Positions 42,665 to 50,908 of a DNA stretch of 64,000 nucleotides are shown here, one piece after another. The notes below the pieces were generated by a model. The model searched no databases, was not told where the DNA came from, and was given only the letters and a program-made list of their open reading frames with translations. The stretch's first letter is position 1. Every line of letters starts with the position of its first letter. Source of the stretch: Paenibacillus aurantius (GTDB taxonomy: Bacteria; Bacillota; Bacilli; Paenibacillales; NBRC-103111); the NCBI RefSeq assembly GCF_032268605.1, contig NZ_CP130318.1:1209001-1273000 (forward strand). Reading direction: 5' to 3'. The position numbers were made by a program, and so were the translations under genes.

Positions 42665-43096
42665 TTAATAAGTATTGTAGATATTCGAGCAATTTGCCTG
42701 AGTGGGAGAAAAAAAACAATGATTTTTATACCGGCCGCTGTTCGGCTGGTTGTACCACTGTCCCGGGCAAGCTCCCGTGGGGCGGAAGAACCACAGCGCA
42801 TTGGATGCGGGATGAACCCGTTCCCCGTTGATGACCCGGTTGGCCAGCCGGAGATCCCGGTCCCTCGCCCGCTGGTAGAAGTATCCCTTGACGGTCGCCT
42901 CGAAGCCGCCGGGACGCTGGAAGACCATCTGCTCCAGCGACCGGATCCCTTTGAAATCCAGGCAGTTGCCCCGCACGCGGTTAACCCCGACGTTCCCCAC
43001 CATAAGCATGCCCTGCTCACCTTCGCCCTCCGCTTCCGCCCGCATCAAACGGGCGAGCAGCTTGCGGTCGTTGCTGTTCGTTTTAATGACAGCCAT
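42665..43096 (-). CDS. cwlJ: Spore cortex-lytic enzyme CwlJ
   Basis: 143-residue cell wall hydrolase that degrades spore cortex during germination. It shows the hydrolase_2 fold: LLARLMRAEAEGEGEQGMLMVGNVGVNRV, with the catalytic glutamate in RAEAEGE, then SLEQMVFQ and the late cysteine-containing end. GGGAGAAGTG precedes ATG 43096; the ORF runs in frame to 43282 but that part does not resemble CwlJ. It is followed by gerQ, the partner needed for its placement in the spore coat. The stop codon is next to repeat copy 3. Confidence 0.93.
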   Translation of the reverse strand: MAVIKTNSNDRKLLARLMRAEAEGEGEQGMLMVGNVGVNRVRGNCLDFKGIRSLEQMVFQRPGGFEATVKGYFYQRARDRDLRLANRVINGERVHPASNALWFFRPTGACPGQWYNQPNSGRYKNHCFFSPTQANCSNIYNTY

Positions 43097-43211
43097 CACT
43101 TCTCCCTTCCTTTCTGCCTGCTTCGGCCCGGGATCCTTCCGTCCGGCGAGGAAAGGGAGCGGCATCCGCCGGACCGGAAGCCTTGGCCAAAAGCCAGGCA
43201 CCCTTACCTCC

Positions 43212-43219
43212 ATTGTATT
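43212..43219 (-). promoter_or_regulatory. Possible SigE-type -10 box for cwlJ
   Basis: On the minus strand AATACAAT resembles the SigE -10 (CATACAAT). It is 116 bases ahead of the cwlJ start, and the -35 is not clear. cwlJ is a SigE gene in B. subtilis. Confidence 0.3.
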
Positions 43220-43290
43220 AATCGGATGTCGAAACCATGACAGAGCCTTCGGGGGACTTCGACAATTGTATGAATTTCTCATCCCGCTTG

Positions 43291-43319
43291 TTGTAAAAGC
43301 CCCCCCGGGTTGCTATGAT
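43291..43319 (+). promoter_or_regulatory. ctaB promoter
   Basis: TTGTAA at 43291-43296 and TATGAT at 43314-43319, 17 bases apart, ahead of the ctaB start at 43410. The 43097-43409 gap otherwise holds only control sequence for cwlJ and ctaB. Confidence 0.6.
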
Positions 43320-43409
43320 GAAGAGGTTGACAATGGACTGCCGGGGATAAACTTTATTCAATCGGTTAATTGGCTTAACGGCTGCAAGATAAAGCAAGGA
43401 GGTACTACG

Positions 43410-44351
43410 TTGGATAAACAATTGCACTACAGCGATACGATGGAGATGAGTTCCACGGAAGAGCAGGCGGAGGCCGCAGCAGGGCCTGTAACGTGGAAGG
43501 ATTTTTACCATTTGACCAAACCGGGGATCATTTTCTCCAATCTGATTACGGCGTTCGGAGGCTTCTGGATCGCTTCCAAGTGGGAAATCAATTGGGGCCT
43601 GATGGTGCTCACGCTTCTCGGAACCGCTCTGGTTATGGCCTCCGGGTGCGTACTCAATAATTACCTCGACCGGGACCTTGACGGTAAGATGGAACGGACC
43701 CGCAAGCGCGCCCTGCCGACCGGGAAGCTTTCGCCGAATGTCGTGCTCGGGTATGGAATCACCCTGGGCGTTATCGGGACGAGCGTTCTCGGCCTTCTGG
43801 TCAACCCTCTGGCCGCCCTGCTCGGATTGTTCGGATTGTTCGTCTATGTATGGATCTATACGGCTTGGCTGAAGCGGACCTCGGTTTGGAATACCGTGGT
43901 GGGGGCGATCTCCGGTGCCGTGCCTCCGGTTATCGGCTACGTCGCCGTAACGGAAACGATCGACATGGGGGCGGCGGTTTTGTTCGCCATCCTCTTCCTC
44001 TGGCAGCCTCCTCATTTCTGGGCGCTGGGCATCCGGCGCTTGGAGGATTACAAAGCGGCCGGCTACCAGATGCTCCCCGTGGTGAAGGGAACGTTCCAGA
44101 CCAAGCTCAGCATGCTGCGTTATGTCGTCCCGCTCGTTCCGCTTCCCGTGCTCCTCTATACGTACGGGTATGTAGGGGAGATCTTCCTGTTTGCCGGCCC
44201 GATTCTTGGCCTGATCTGGCTGTATCTGTGCGTTCAGGGCTTTAAAGCCAAGGACGAGACCCAATGGGCGAAGAAGACCTTCCTTTTCTCGATCAACTAC
44301 TTGACGCTTCTGTTCATCATCATGGTCATCGATACGGTCGCCCTGAAATAA
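43410..44351 (+). CDS. ctaB: Protoheme IX farnesyltransferase
   Basis: Converts heme B to heme O in the membrane, the step before heme A synthase. The 313-residue protein has about nine helices and both acidic UbiA-type motifs: NNYLDRDLDGKMERTRKRALPTG and a second DYKAAGYQM-type region. The start is TTG 43410 behind AAGGAGG; the same frame is open back to 42888 over the antisense of cwlJ, but that extension is unrelated to the family. A Sco protein gene follows, and ctaA is 18 kb away. Confidence 0.95.
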   Translation: MDKQLHYSDTMEMSSTEEQAEAAAGPVTWKDFYHLTKPGIIFSNLITAFGGFWIASKWEINWGLMVLTLLGTALVMASGCVLNNYLDRDLDGKMERTRKRALPTGKLSPNVVLGYGITLGVIGTSVLGLLVNPLAALLGLFGLFVYVWIYTAWLKRTSVWNTVVGAISGAVPPVIGYVAVTETIDMGAAVLFAILFLWQPPHFWALGIRRLEDYKAAGYQMLPVVKGTFQTKLSMLRYVVPLVPLPVLLYTYGYVGEIFLFAGPILGLIWLYLCVQGFKAKDETQWAKKTFLFSINYLTLLFIIMVIDTVALK

Positions 44352-44354
44352 ACT

Positions 44355-44385
44355 AACGGCCATCCCATCCGGGGGTGGCCGTTTT
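44355..44385 (+). terminator. Terminator after ctaB
   Basis: AACGGCCA and TGGCCGTT around a loop of about 14 bases, followed by TT. Confidence 0.75.
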
Positions 44386-44469
44386 GTCGGATAGGCATGG
44401 AAAACGGGTCCCGATGCCCCGGGAGCCCCGATTACCAGTATATATTATACAAAGGTGGGTACCGAAAAG

Positions 44470-45081
44470 ATGAACACCCTGTCCAAGCACTGGTTCAAAA
44501 TCGCAGCCGTGGTCGTCGTGCTGGCGCTGGCCGCGGCCATCGGCTACAAGACGGTAATGAAGAAGGAGTTCCCGCACACCCCGATGGGTCCGGCCACGGA
44601 TTTCAAGCTTACCAACCTTCAGGGCCAAAGCACAGGACTCAGCGACTACGACGGAAAGGTGCGCCTGGTCTATTTCTTCTGGTCGACTTGTCCTGATGTT
44701 TGCTCGCCAACCACTTACGTTCTTTCTCAGGTGCAGGAGAAGCTGAAGGAGAAGAAGTCTTTCGGAAACAAGGCCGAGATCCTCTCCGTGTCCTTCGACC
44801 CCGACCGGGATACGCCGGAACGGCTCAAGGAATTCTCTCAAACCTTCAAGGCGGACCCGGCCGGCTGGCAGTTTTTGCGGGGAGGGAAACAGGAGACCCG
44901 GGATTTGGCGAAGCAGTACGGAGTGTCGGTGATTGAAGGGAAGGACGGCTCGCTTACCCACACGAATGCCATTTTCATCGTCGATAAGAAAGGCATCAAG
45001 CGTCATTATTACGGCGGCAGCGACCTGGATCTGAGCGCCGACCAGATCGTGGAAGACATCCTCTTCCTGAGCAAAGAGTAG
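44470..45081 (+). CDS. SCO1/SenC family copper chaperone
   Basis: 203-residue membrane-anchored thioredoxin-fold protein delivering copper to cytochrome oxidase. An N-terminal helix (IAAVVVVLALAAAIGY) anchors it. Copper ligands are C74 and C78 (STCPDVC) and H164 (LTHTNAIF). I use ATG 44470, 11 bases after AAAGGTGG; GTG 44455 is inside that site. Next to ctaB, this places oxidase assembly genes together. The AEC transporter gene begins seven bases downstream. Confidence 0.93.
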   Translation: MNTLSKHWFKIAAVVVVLALAAAIGYKTVMKKEFPHTPMGPATDFKLTNLQGQSTGLSDYDGKVRLVYFFWSTCPDVCSPTTYVLSQVQEKLKEKKSFGNKAEILSVSFDPDRDTPERLKEFSQTFKADPAGWQFLRGGKQETRDLAKQYGVSVIEGKDGSLTHTNAIFIVDKKGIKRHYYGGSDLDLSADQIVEDILFLSKE

Positions 45082-45087
45082 GGCCTC

Positions 45088-46011
45088 ATGGTATATTTTA
45101 CGCATATTCTGCTCAGCAACGTCATCCCGATCTCCATTCTCATTGCCTTGGGCGCCCTCCTGCAGAGGGCGTTTCACTTGGACATCAAGACGCTTTCGAA
45201 GCTGAACTTCTATCTGTTCTCGCCGGCCATCATGTTCAAGATGCTTTATGAATCCGCTATCTCGCTCGCCATCCTGGGGCAGGTGCTTATGTATTTCGCC
45301 GTCTTCATGATTCTTCAATACGGCCTCGTCGAGTTGGTTATCCGGGTCAAACGATACACCAAAGGGATGAAGAGCGCCATGCGCAACAGCGTGCTTTTCT
45401 ACAACAGCGCCAATTACGCCATTCCGCTTAACCAGCTGGTGTTCGCGGGAGATCCGTTCACCCAGTCCATCCAGATCATCATCATGATGATGCAGAGCCT
45501 GCTGCCGAATACGTACGGCGTCTATAGTGTAAACGCCCACAAAAACGAGCTGAAGGCCACCCTGCGGACAATCGCCTCGATGCCGGTCATCTATGTCATT
45601 CCGACTGCTTTCTTGATGCGGGGGCTTCATGTGCCCATTCCGCAGCCTGTGTACACGCCGATCAACTATGTCGCCGGCGCCTTTATTGCAACCGCTCTCG
45701 TCACCCTCGGGGTTCAGCTGGGCAGCATGAAGTGGCAGCTGAATCTGACGGATGTGTTCCTCTCGAACTTCCTGCGGCTGGCGGCGGGGCCGGCGCTCGG
45801 CTTTCTGGTGGTGCTCCTGTTCGGCTTCACGGGGCCGATGGCCCAGGCGCTGGTGCTTTCCTGCTCCGTGCCTACGTCGCTTAGCAGCGTCCTTCTCGCC
45901 GTCGAATTCGACAACGAGCCGGAATTCGCTTCACAGGCTGTTTTTGCCTCGACCGTGTTCAGCATCTTTACGGTGTCGTTTGTGATCTACCTTCTGCAGT
46001 TCATAGCGTAG
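45088..46011 (+). CDS. AEC family transporter (auxin efflux carrier fold)
   Basis: 307-residue membrane protein with about ten helices, two inverted repeats of five, as in AEC/YfdV-type carriers. Typical stretches are LLSNVIPISILIALGALLQRAF, NSANYAIPLNQLVF and the proline-containing SCSVPTSLSSVLLAVEF. Substrate unknown; malate, malonate or auxin-like acids are described for relatives. The start is seven bases after the Sco stop with a weak GAGTAGGG. Its last 81 bases overlap the antisense Toprim gene. Confidence 0.88.
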   Translation: MVYFTHILLSNVIPISILIALGALLQRAFHLDIKTLSKLNFYLFSPAIMFKMLYESAISLAILGQVLMYFAVFMILQYGLVELVIRVKRYTKGMKSAMRNSVLFYNSANYAIPLNQLVFAGDPFTQSIQIIIMMMQSLLPNTYGVYSVNAHKNELKATLRTIASMPVIYVIPTAFLMRGLHVPIPQPVYTPINYVAGAFIATALVTLGVQLGSMKWQLNLTDVFLSNFLRLAAGPALGFLVVLLFGFTGPMAQALVLSCSVPTSLSSVLLAVEFDNEPEFASQAVFASTVFSIFTVSFVIYLLQFIA

Positions 46012-46362
46012 TTCCGCCTCCCCGATCAGGGGAGGGTAGATAATCAGATCCTCAAGTCCCGCCTTCTCCAGCTGCTGAATCAAATACTCCTCGGGGGTGC
46101 CTTCCACCCCCGCATACCCTCGTCGCGTGTAGATCTGTTCGGCGTCCGGAAAGGCGTCGGAGAGAATGGCGCGTATTTTTTTGCCCGAGGCGTCGTTGTC
46201 GGTGAAGATGTAGACCGGCAGGCCGCCGATTTGCTTGCGCAGCCGGACGAGCTGCTCCGTTCCGGGTGTTCCCCCCGTCATGACGATGAGGGCTTCGTCG
46301 CAGATGACTCTCCTCAGCCGGCTTCTATCGTTCTTCCCTTCCACGATGATGGCGATTTCCAT
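45931..46362 (-). CDS. Toprim domain protein, RNase M5-like
   Basis: 143 residues. It has the Toprim catalytic glutamate in IIVEGKNDRSRLRRVI and the DxD pair in YIFTDNDASGKKIR, as in primases and ribonuclease M5 (5S rRNA maturation). The B. subtilis enzyme is longer, so this is a short relative. GGGAGGACAAGCC precedes ATG 46362. The last ~23 residues are basic and cover the antisense of the AEC gene's 3' end, so the true C-terminus in evolution may have been shorter. Function not assigned. Confidence 0.75.
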   Translation of the reverse strand: MEIAIIVEGKNDRSRLRRVICDEALIVMTGGTPGTEQLVRLRKQIGGLPVYIFTDNDASGKKIRAILSDAFPDAEQIYTRRGYAGVEGTPEEYLIQQLEKAGLEDLIIYPPLIGEAELRYELQKVDHKRHRKDAEHGRGKNSL

Positions 46363-46482
46363 GGCTTGTCCTCCCGCAGCTCCGGTGTTAGTAATACCAT
46401 ACCCCAAAACCGGCCGGTTGTCCCCGCGGAATAGGGATGAAACGGCTAGGCCCTTCTGATCGTAGTACCTAGTCCATCCCAT

Positions 46483-46514
46483 AAAAAAAGACCGCGGAAC
46501 GAGTCCGGCGGTCT
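46483..46514 (-). terminator. Terminator of the YjcZ gene
   Basis: AGACCGC(GG) and (CC)GGCGGTCT pair; on the minus strand seven T follow. Confidence 0.85.
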
Positions 46515-46555
46515 GGGTGACAGGAGAGTCTGCCGATCACAAGCGGGAAATCCGC

Positions 46556-46648
46556 TTAGATGAAAACTCCTCCAACCACGATAACGAGCAGGATATACAG
46601 GACCAGAATGAAGGCGATCGAAGTGCCGAATCCTCCGCATGCTGACAT
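46556..46648 (-). CDS. YjcZ family sporulation peptide (30 aa)
   Basis: A tiny ORF of 30 residues: a glycine-rich start (SACGGFGTS) followed by one long hydrophobic helix and a VVGGVFI end. This is the pattern of YjcZ/SscA-type spore peptides of Bacillus and Paenibacillus. AAGGGGG lies ten bases before the ATG, a terminator follows, and a SigK-like promoter lies upstream. Confidence 0.85.
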   Translation of the reverse strand: MSACGGFGTSIAFILVLYILLVIVVGGVFI

Positions 46649-46686
46649 GGGTGCGTCCCCCTTTCTTGACCCTCAGGTCTATACCA

Positions 46687-46714
46687 TAGGGTATGGCGGA
46701 GGAGGGCAGATGGT
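46687..46714 (-). promoter_or_regulatory. SigK-like promoter of the YjcZ peptide
   Basis: On the minus strand ACC, 16 bases, then CATACCCTA; this fits the SigK consensus (AC, 16-17, CATAnnnTA). The start site would be about 30 bases ahead of the ATG. Confidence 0.55.
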
Positions 46715-46794
46715 CTGTGCGGATACCCATTCTTCCGGCGAAAAAGCCCTCGGGCTCGAAAGCAGCCCGTCCGGTCTCTTCCGGCGCCGGACCG

Positions 46795-47961
46795 TCAGGG
46801 AGCGGCGATGAGGCGGAGCCTTCCAAGCGGCAGCAGGGTAAGCCCCAGCATCAGCGCGAGAAACGCGATGAAATAAGGCGAGAGCTGCAGCCGAAGCTGA
46901 CCGGCGAGCACCGGGCCGAGGAACGCCCCGACGGAGAACGCGACCGACAGCAGGGCGAAGACCCGGCCGTATTTCCGGTCGGGGGTTATGCCCGCGAGCA
47001 GGGTGGCGATGGCCGGGAAGATGACGCCCTTCGCCATTCCGATCAGGAAGAGGGAGGCGAAGAGAGGGACGCCCCATTGGACGGACATACCGAAGAAGAT
47101 GAGGGCGAGGGCGAGGCTTCCGCCCAAGGTGCGGAGGAACGCCGAAATCCGGCTCAGGAAGAGCAGGCTGAGCGTGAACAGGGCTCCCAGGCTCACCATG
47201 GAGAAGAGAAGCCCCGAGCTCATGATGGAGCTCTGGGCGGCCTTCATGAGCGGCAGCTCGAAGAAGAGAATGCCCTGGGAGCAGGAGATGGCGAGCGGAA
47301 TGCCGAAGAACAGCCACGGAATCGGGCCGTCGGCCGGGGCGCTCTCCTTGGTGCTGCTGATGGCCGCCTGCGGCAGGTGCAGCCGGTCCGCATGAGCCGC
47401 AGGCGCATCGGCGGCGGGCGCTTCCCGCACGCCGAGGATGGCCAATAGACCGGTCAGGATGAGGCCCCAGCCGAGCAGTGTGAAGGACGTGGAGAAGCCT
47501 AGCTTCGCCACGAGGTAGGCACCCGCTGCGGGGGATACGACGGAGGCAAGCGTGTGCACGAGCCCGTTGCCAGCCATCAGCTTGCCCTGCTGGATGCGGT
47601 CCTTCGCGATTTTGGCGAGGAGGGCCAGGCAGGCGGGCGATAGGAAGGCGAGCACGAAGCCGCTGATGGAGCGGATGATGAGCAGATGCCACGGGTCGGT
47701 GACCTGCGATTGGTACAGCAGCGCTATACCGGCGGCGATAAGGGAGACCACGATGAACGTCTTGCTTCCGTACCGGTCAACGCCGACGCCGGCCAGCAGG
47801 TTGCCGGGCAGGTGGGTGATGGAGTACACGCCGAGAATGAGCCCGATGAAGGACGGAGTCGCCCCGAGGGAAATGGCGAACGGCGACAGGATCGGGTACT
47901 GGGCATGCAAGTCGAAAATGGCGACGAACATGAACAAATAAAGCCAAACCGCGGTTTTCAC
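46795..47961 (-). CDS. MFS transporter
   Basis: 388 residues with twelve hydrophobic segments and the first-half MFS loop motif in GVGVDRYGSKTF; the conserved PxxGxxxVxxxG-type motif appears as SFIGLILGVYSITHL. N- and C-halves are similar in layout. No substrate can be assigned; close groups include drug and sugar efflux. Start is GTG behind GCAGGTG. Monocistronic. Confidence 0.88.
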   Translation of the reverse strand: MKTAVWLYLFMFVAIFDLHAQYPILSPFAISLGATPSFIGLILGVYSITHLPGNLLAGVGVDRYGSKTFIVVSLIAAGIALLYQSQVTDPWHLLIIRSISGFVLAFLSPACLALLAKIAKDRIQQGKLMAGNGLVHTLASVVSPAAGAYLVAKLGFSTSFTLLGWGLILTGLLAILGVREAPAADAPAAHADRLHLPQAAISSTKESAPADGPIPWLFFGIPLAISCSQGILFFELPLMKAAQSSIMSSGLLFSMVSLGALFTLSLLFLSRISAFLRTLGGSLALALIFFGMSVQWGVPLFASLFLIGMAKGVIFPAIATLLAGITPDRKYGRVFALLSVAFSVGAFLGPVLAGQLRLQLSPYFIAFLALMLGLTLLPLGRLRLIAAP

Positions 47962-48315
47962 CGGAAAACACCTGCCTGTCTCTTTAGTCTTCTCCTTACG
48001 TTTACGCGACTTGTCCCCGGGCTAGACCTGATCCGGCCGAACAAGTTCCCTAGGGTGGGGAAAGGGCACACCAAAAGGGGAGCCCCGCGAAAAAGGGATG
48101 AAGACGCCTCCGCACCTGTAGTATGATAGAGGGAAGCGGGCGGGAGCCGCACGGTTCTCGTTTAGCCTGAAGTGGATTCTGCTTCCGTGTAAGAGAGTAT
48201 GAACAGAGCGCCGGCTTGGGTAAACAGATAACAGGACGTCCAGTGCCAAGTGACCCGATAAGGCGCTGGCCCGCGGCCAAGATAACCTGTCCCGTCAGAA
48301 CAAGGCGATAAGAAA
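47962..48315. other. 354-bp intergenic region without identifiable element
   Basis: Divergent region between the MFS gene and a membrane protein gene. I see possible -10 boxes (TATGAT near 48121) but no confident promoter, riboswitch or short gene. A weak CAGTGCC...GATAAGGCGC pair around 48241-48267 echoes the repeat ends but is too degenerate to call. Confidence 0.4.
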
Positions 48316-48774
48316 ATGGGGGTATGGATTGTGGAACAATGGACCGCTTTTTTGCAGGAAAAATGGCTCGTGCTGATCATCGCCTTCCTCGTGCTGGTTC
48401 TCGTGATCAAGCTGGTCAAAACGGTGCTGAAATGGGTGATCGTCCTCGCCGTGATCGGCGTCGTGCTTTATTACGGGTCCACCTACAAGGACCAGCTGAC
48501 GGGACTGGGCGAATCGGTAGTGAACGGCTCAGCGGCGGCGGCCGTAACCGAATCGGTGAAGAACCAGGCCCTTAACCTGATCATCAACGAGGCGAAGGAA
48601 GCCAAGTACACGAAGAACCCGGACGGAAGCTATACCGTCGCGAGCAAGAACGTCAAGCTCGAAGGCACCCCGGGGTCGAATGAAGCGAAGGTGACGGTCA
48701 TGAACCAGACCTTTACCCTGAAAATAGACGAGACCGTGCAGAAATTTATCGACACCGCCAAGCAAAATCAATAA
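48316..48774 (+). CDS. Hypothetical membrane-anchored protein (152 aa)
   Basis: Unrecognised. Two adjacent hydrophobic stretches (WLVLIIAFLVLVLVIKLV and VLKWVIVLAVIGVVLYYG) are followed by a ~90-residue charged domain with beta-rich pattern (KNPDGSYTVASKNVKLEG, KVTVMNQTFTLKIDETVQKFI), probably extracytoplasmic. Starts at ATG 48316 or, with GGGGGT spacing, GTG 48331. It is 98 bases ahead of the transglutaminase-like gene and may be cotranscribed. Confidence 0.65.
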   Translation: MGVWIVEQWTAFLQEKWLVLIIAFLVLVLVIKLVKTVLKWVIVLAVIGVVLYYGSTYKDQLTGLGESVVNGSAAAAVTESVKNQALNLIINEAKEAKYTKNPDGSYTVASKNVKLEGTPGSNEAKVTVMNQTFTLKIDETVQKFIDTAKQNQ

Positions 48775-48872
48775 AAACCGGAAGGAAAGACTATCCTCCG
48801 GCATCATGGCGTATTATAGGGCATGCCGAACTCCGTATGGCTCAGCGTGCCCTGCATAAGAGGTGAGGCTTT

Positions 48873-50021
48873 ATGGCGGAATGGCTTAAGGCGATTCCTC
48901 CCGTTAATTTGTTGTCGGCCGCTATCGTGCTTGTGGTAGCGGCTTCCGTTATCCAAGGCGCCCGCAGGGGGGCGGCCGGCTCGGCACGCCAGCTGGTTTA
49001 CGCGGCTGGGGAGCTGGCCGCCACCGTGCTCGGCATCCTGTTGGCCTGGAAGCTTACGGGGTGGCTGTCCCCGCAGGTGCAGGCGTGGCTGACGGCCAAA
49101 GGCATTGAGGTTCCGAACCGGGAACTGGATGCCCTGAGCCAGCTTTACTATACATTCGTGACCGGGCTTCGGGATTTCTCCCTGATGCGGTCGGCGATTC
49201 TCTTCCTGATCGTTTACTCGGTCGTCAAGCTGATCGCGAGCCGCATCCTTTACCTCCTTGTTCATGAGGGCATGGGCGTGGCAACCGGTCAGGGCCGGTC
49301 GGAAGGCGGCGTCCGCGGCTTTCTCAGCAGCTTATCGGGAGCGATCCTTGGGTCCGTGGCCGGAATCGGTAGGGCGCTCTTGGTGATTGCGTGTCTCTTC
49401 GTGGTCACGTCCCTCTTCCCTCAGAGCGGAGCCGCGCAGTACATCCAGAAATCCGGCCTGTACCAGGCGGGAGCTACCGCCGTGATCAAGCCGGTGACCG
49501 GCAAGTGGATTTCCGAGCAGCTTCCGGTGCTGACCCGTTCGATGGAATCCGAGTTCAACAAGATCCTTCAGCGCAAGTACGAGGTGGTCGATGCCAACAT
49601 TCCGGATAATATCGCAGAGGCGGCCCAAGAGGTGACGGCCAAGGCGAAGACGGATGAGGAGAAGGCGAGAGCCCTCTACCAGTGGATCGGAACCCGGGTG
49701 CAGTACGATTACGGCAAAGTCGACCTGTATGAGCAGAAGGGAATCTGGAAGGAGCAGACCCCGGAGGACACGTTCGAAACGCGCAAGGGCGTCTGCATCG
49801 ATTATTCCCGTCTCTATTCGGTCATGGCGAAGTCCGTCGGCCTGGAGAGCAAGGTCGTGACCGGGCTCGGCTACGACGGAAAGGGCGGTTACGGCCCTCA
49901 TGCGTGGAACGAGGTTAAGCTGGCGCAAGGCTGGGTTCCCCTCGATTCCACCTGGGTATCGAGCGGCCTCAATTGGTTCAACCCGGCCAACTTTGACGAA
50001 ACGCACATCCGTCAGGTGTAG
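48873..50021 (+). CDS. CvpA-like membrane domain fused to transglutaminase-like domain
   Basis: 382 residues. Residues 1-190 have four hydrophobic helices that look like CvpA (LLSAAIVLVVAASVIQGARRG, then an AILGSVAGIGRALLVIA stretch). Residues ~240-365 are a transglutaminase-like (papain fold) domain: ARALYQWIGTRVQYDYG, catalytic C308 in GVCIDYSRL, H343 in GPHAWNEV and D358 in PLDSTW, so the triad is intact and it should face outside. Bond specificity (cross-linking or protease) is unknown. AGAGGTG precedes the ATG. Confidence 0.85.
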   Translation: MAEWLKAIPPVNLLSAAIVLVVAASVIQGARRGAAGSARQLVYAAGELAATVLGILLAWKLTGWLSPQVQAWLTAKGIEVPNRELDALSQLYYTFVTGLRDFSLMRSAILFLIVYSVVKLIASRILYLLVHEGMGVATGQGRSEGGVRGFLSSLSGAILGSVAGIGRALLVIACLFVVTSLFPQSGAAQYIQKSGLYQAGATAVIKPVTGKWISEQLPVLTRSMESEFNKILQRKYEVVDANIPDNIAEAAQEVTAKAKTDEEKARALYQWIGTRVQYDYGKVDLYEQKGIWKEQTPEDTFETRKGVCIDYSRLYSVMAKSVGLESKVVTGLGYDGKGGYGPHAWNEVKLAQGWVPLDSTWVSSGLNWFNPANFDETHIRQV

Positions 50022-50174
50022 CAGGCCGTTTCTCTGAGCTTGTCTGGCCATGCCTGAACGTTTTTCGGGAGTCCTTCTTTTTCCTTAAGGAAGAAGCGGG
50101 GCTCTCTTTCTACCTCTCCTCCGCCGGATGCGGCAAGGAAGCGGTTATCCCAAAAGAGAAAGGAAGCGTGCGCC

Positions 50175-50888
50175 ATGGGCTCTGCTCCAAAGCCGCTTAC
50201 GGCCTACAAGGCGGTGTTCTTCGATGTGGGGGATACGCTGATGACGATTCCCGCCGCCCGTCTGATCATGAGGCAATTTCTCGCCCAGCGTTCTTTCCAC
50301 CGGGAGGAGGACGAGATCGGGGGGCTTTTTCACGAGGCGTTTCAGCTGTTCTATTACGGCAAGCAGCTCAATCCGGACGAGGTTTGCTCGCCGGAATCCG
50401 ACCGGCAGTTTTGGATCCAGCTGTACCGGTTCATTCTGGACCGGCTTGGAGCCGAGGAGGAATGGACGGAGGATGAAATTCACGCCTGCTGCCACGAGAT
50501 GTACGATGTGTTTACGGCTCCTGAGCAATATCAGCTGTTCGAGGATGTGGAGGAGAGCCTGGAGGCCTTCTCCAAGCGGGGGCTCCGGCTCGGGGTCATT
50601 TCCAATTTTGCTCCGACACTTCGGCATATTCTGGAGGCAAAGGGCATTCTGTCGTACTTTGACCCGGTCATCGTGTCGACGGAAGTGGGAATCGAGAAGC
50701 CCAATCCTTCTATCTTCCGTCTCGCGCTGGAGGAGGCCGGTCTCGAAGCCAAGGACGTTCTGTATATAGGAGACCATGAGCACAACGATCTGTGGGCACC
50801 CGCCCAGGTCGGAATTGACGCGGTCAAGATCAAACGGTACGATTATATGGAAGGGGAGGGAATCCGCTCTCTTCTGGAATTGCTTTAG
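50175..50888 (+). CDS. HAD superfamily hydrolase
   Basis: 237 residues with a helical cap. Motif I is FFDVGDTLM, motif II ISNFAPTL, motif III EKPNPSIF, motif IV YIGDHEHNDLWAP. The family removes phosphate from small metabolites; the substrate is not known. GGAAG lies ahead of the ATG. It is 20 bases upstream of the PBP gene and likely cotranscribed. Confidence 0.9.
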   Translation: MGSAPKPLTAYKAVFFDVGDTLMTIPAARLIMRQFLAQRSFHREEDEIGGLFHEAFQLFYYGKQLNPDEVCSPESDRQFWIQLYRFILDRLGAEEEWTEDEIHACCHEMYDVFTAPEQYQLFEDVEESLEAFSKRGLRLGVISNFAPTLRHILEAKGILSYFDPVIVSTEVGIEKPNPSIFRLALEEAGLEAKDVLYIGDHEHNDLWAPAQVGIDAVKIKRYDYMEGEGIRSLLELL

Positions 50889-50908
50889 GGAAAGAAAGGA
50901 AGGGCCTC

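Noticed and set aside
42888-43409. N-terminal extension of ctaB
   Set aside because: The frame is open by chance across antisense cwlJ; the TTG at 43410 has AAGGAGG and matches the family start.
48241-48267. Possible fifth copy of the dispersed repeat
   Set aside because: Only fragments of the end sequence (GTGCC, GATAAGGC) are present and no interior match is seen.
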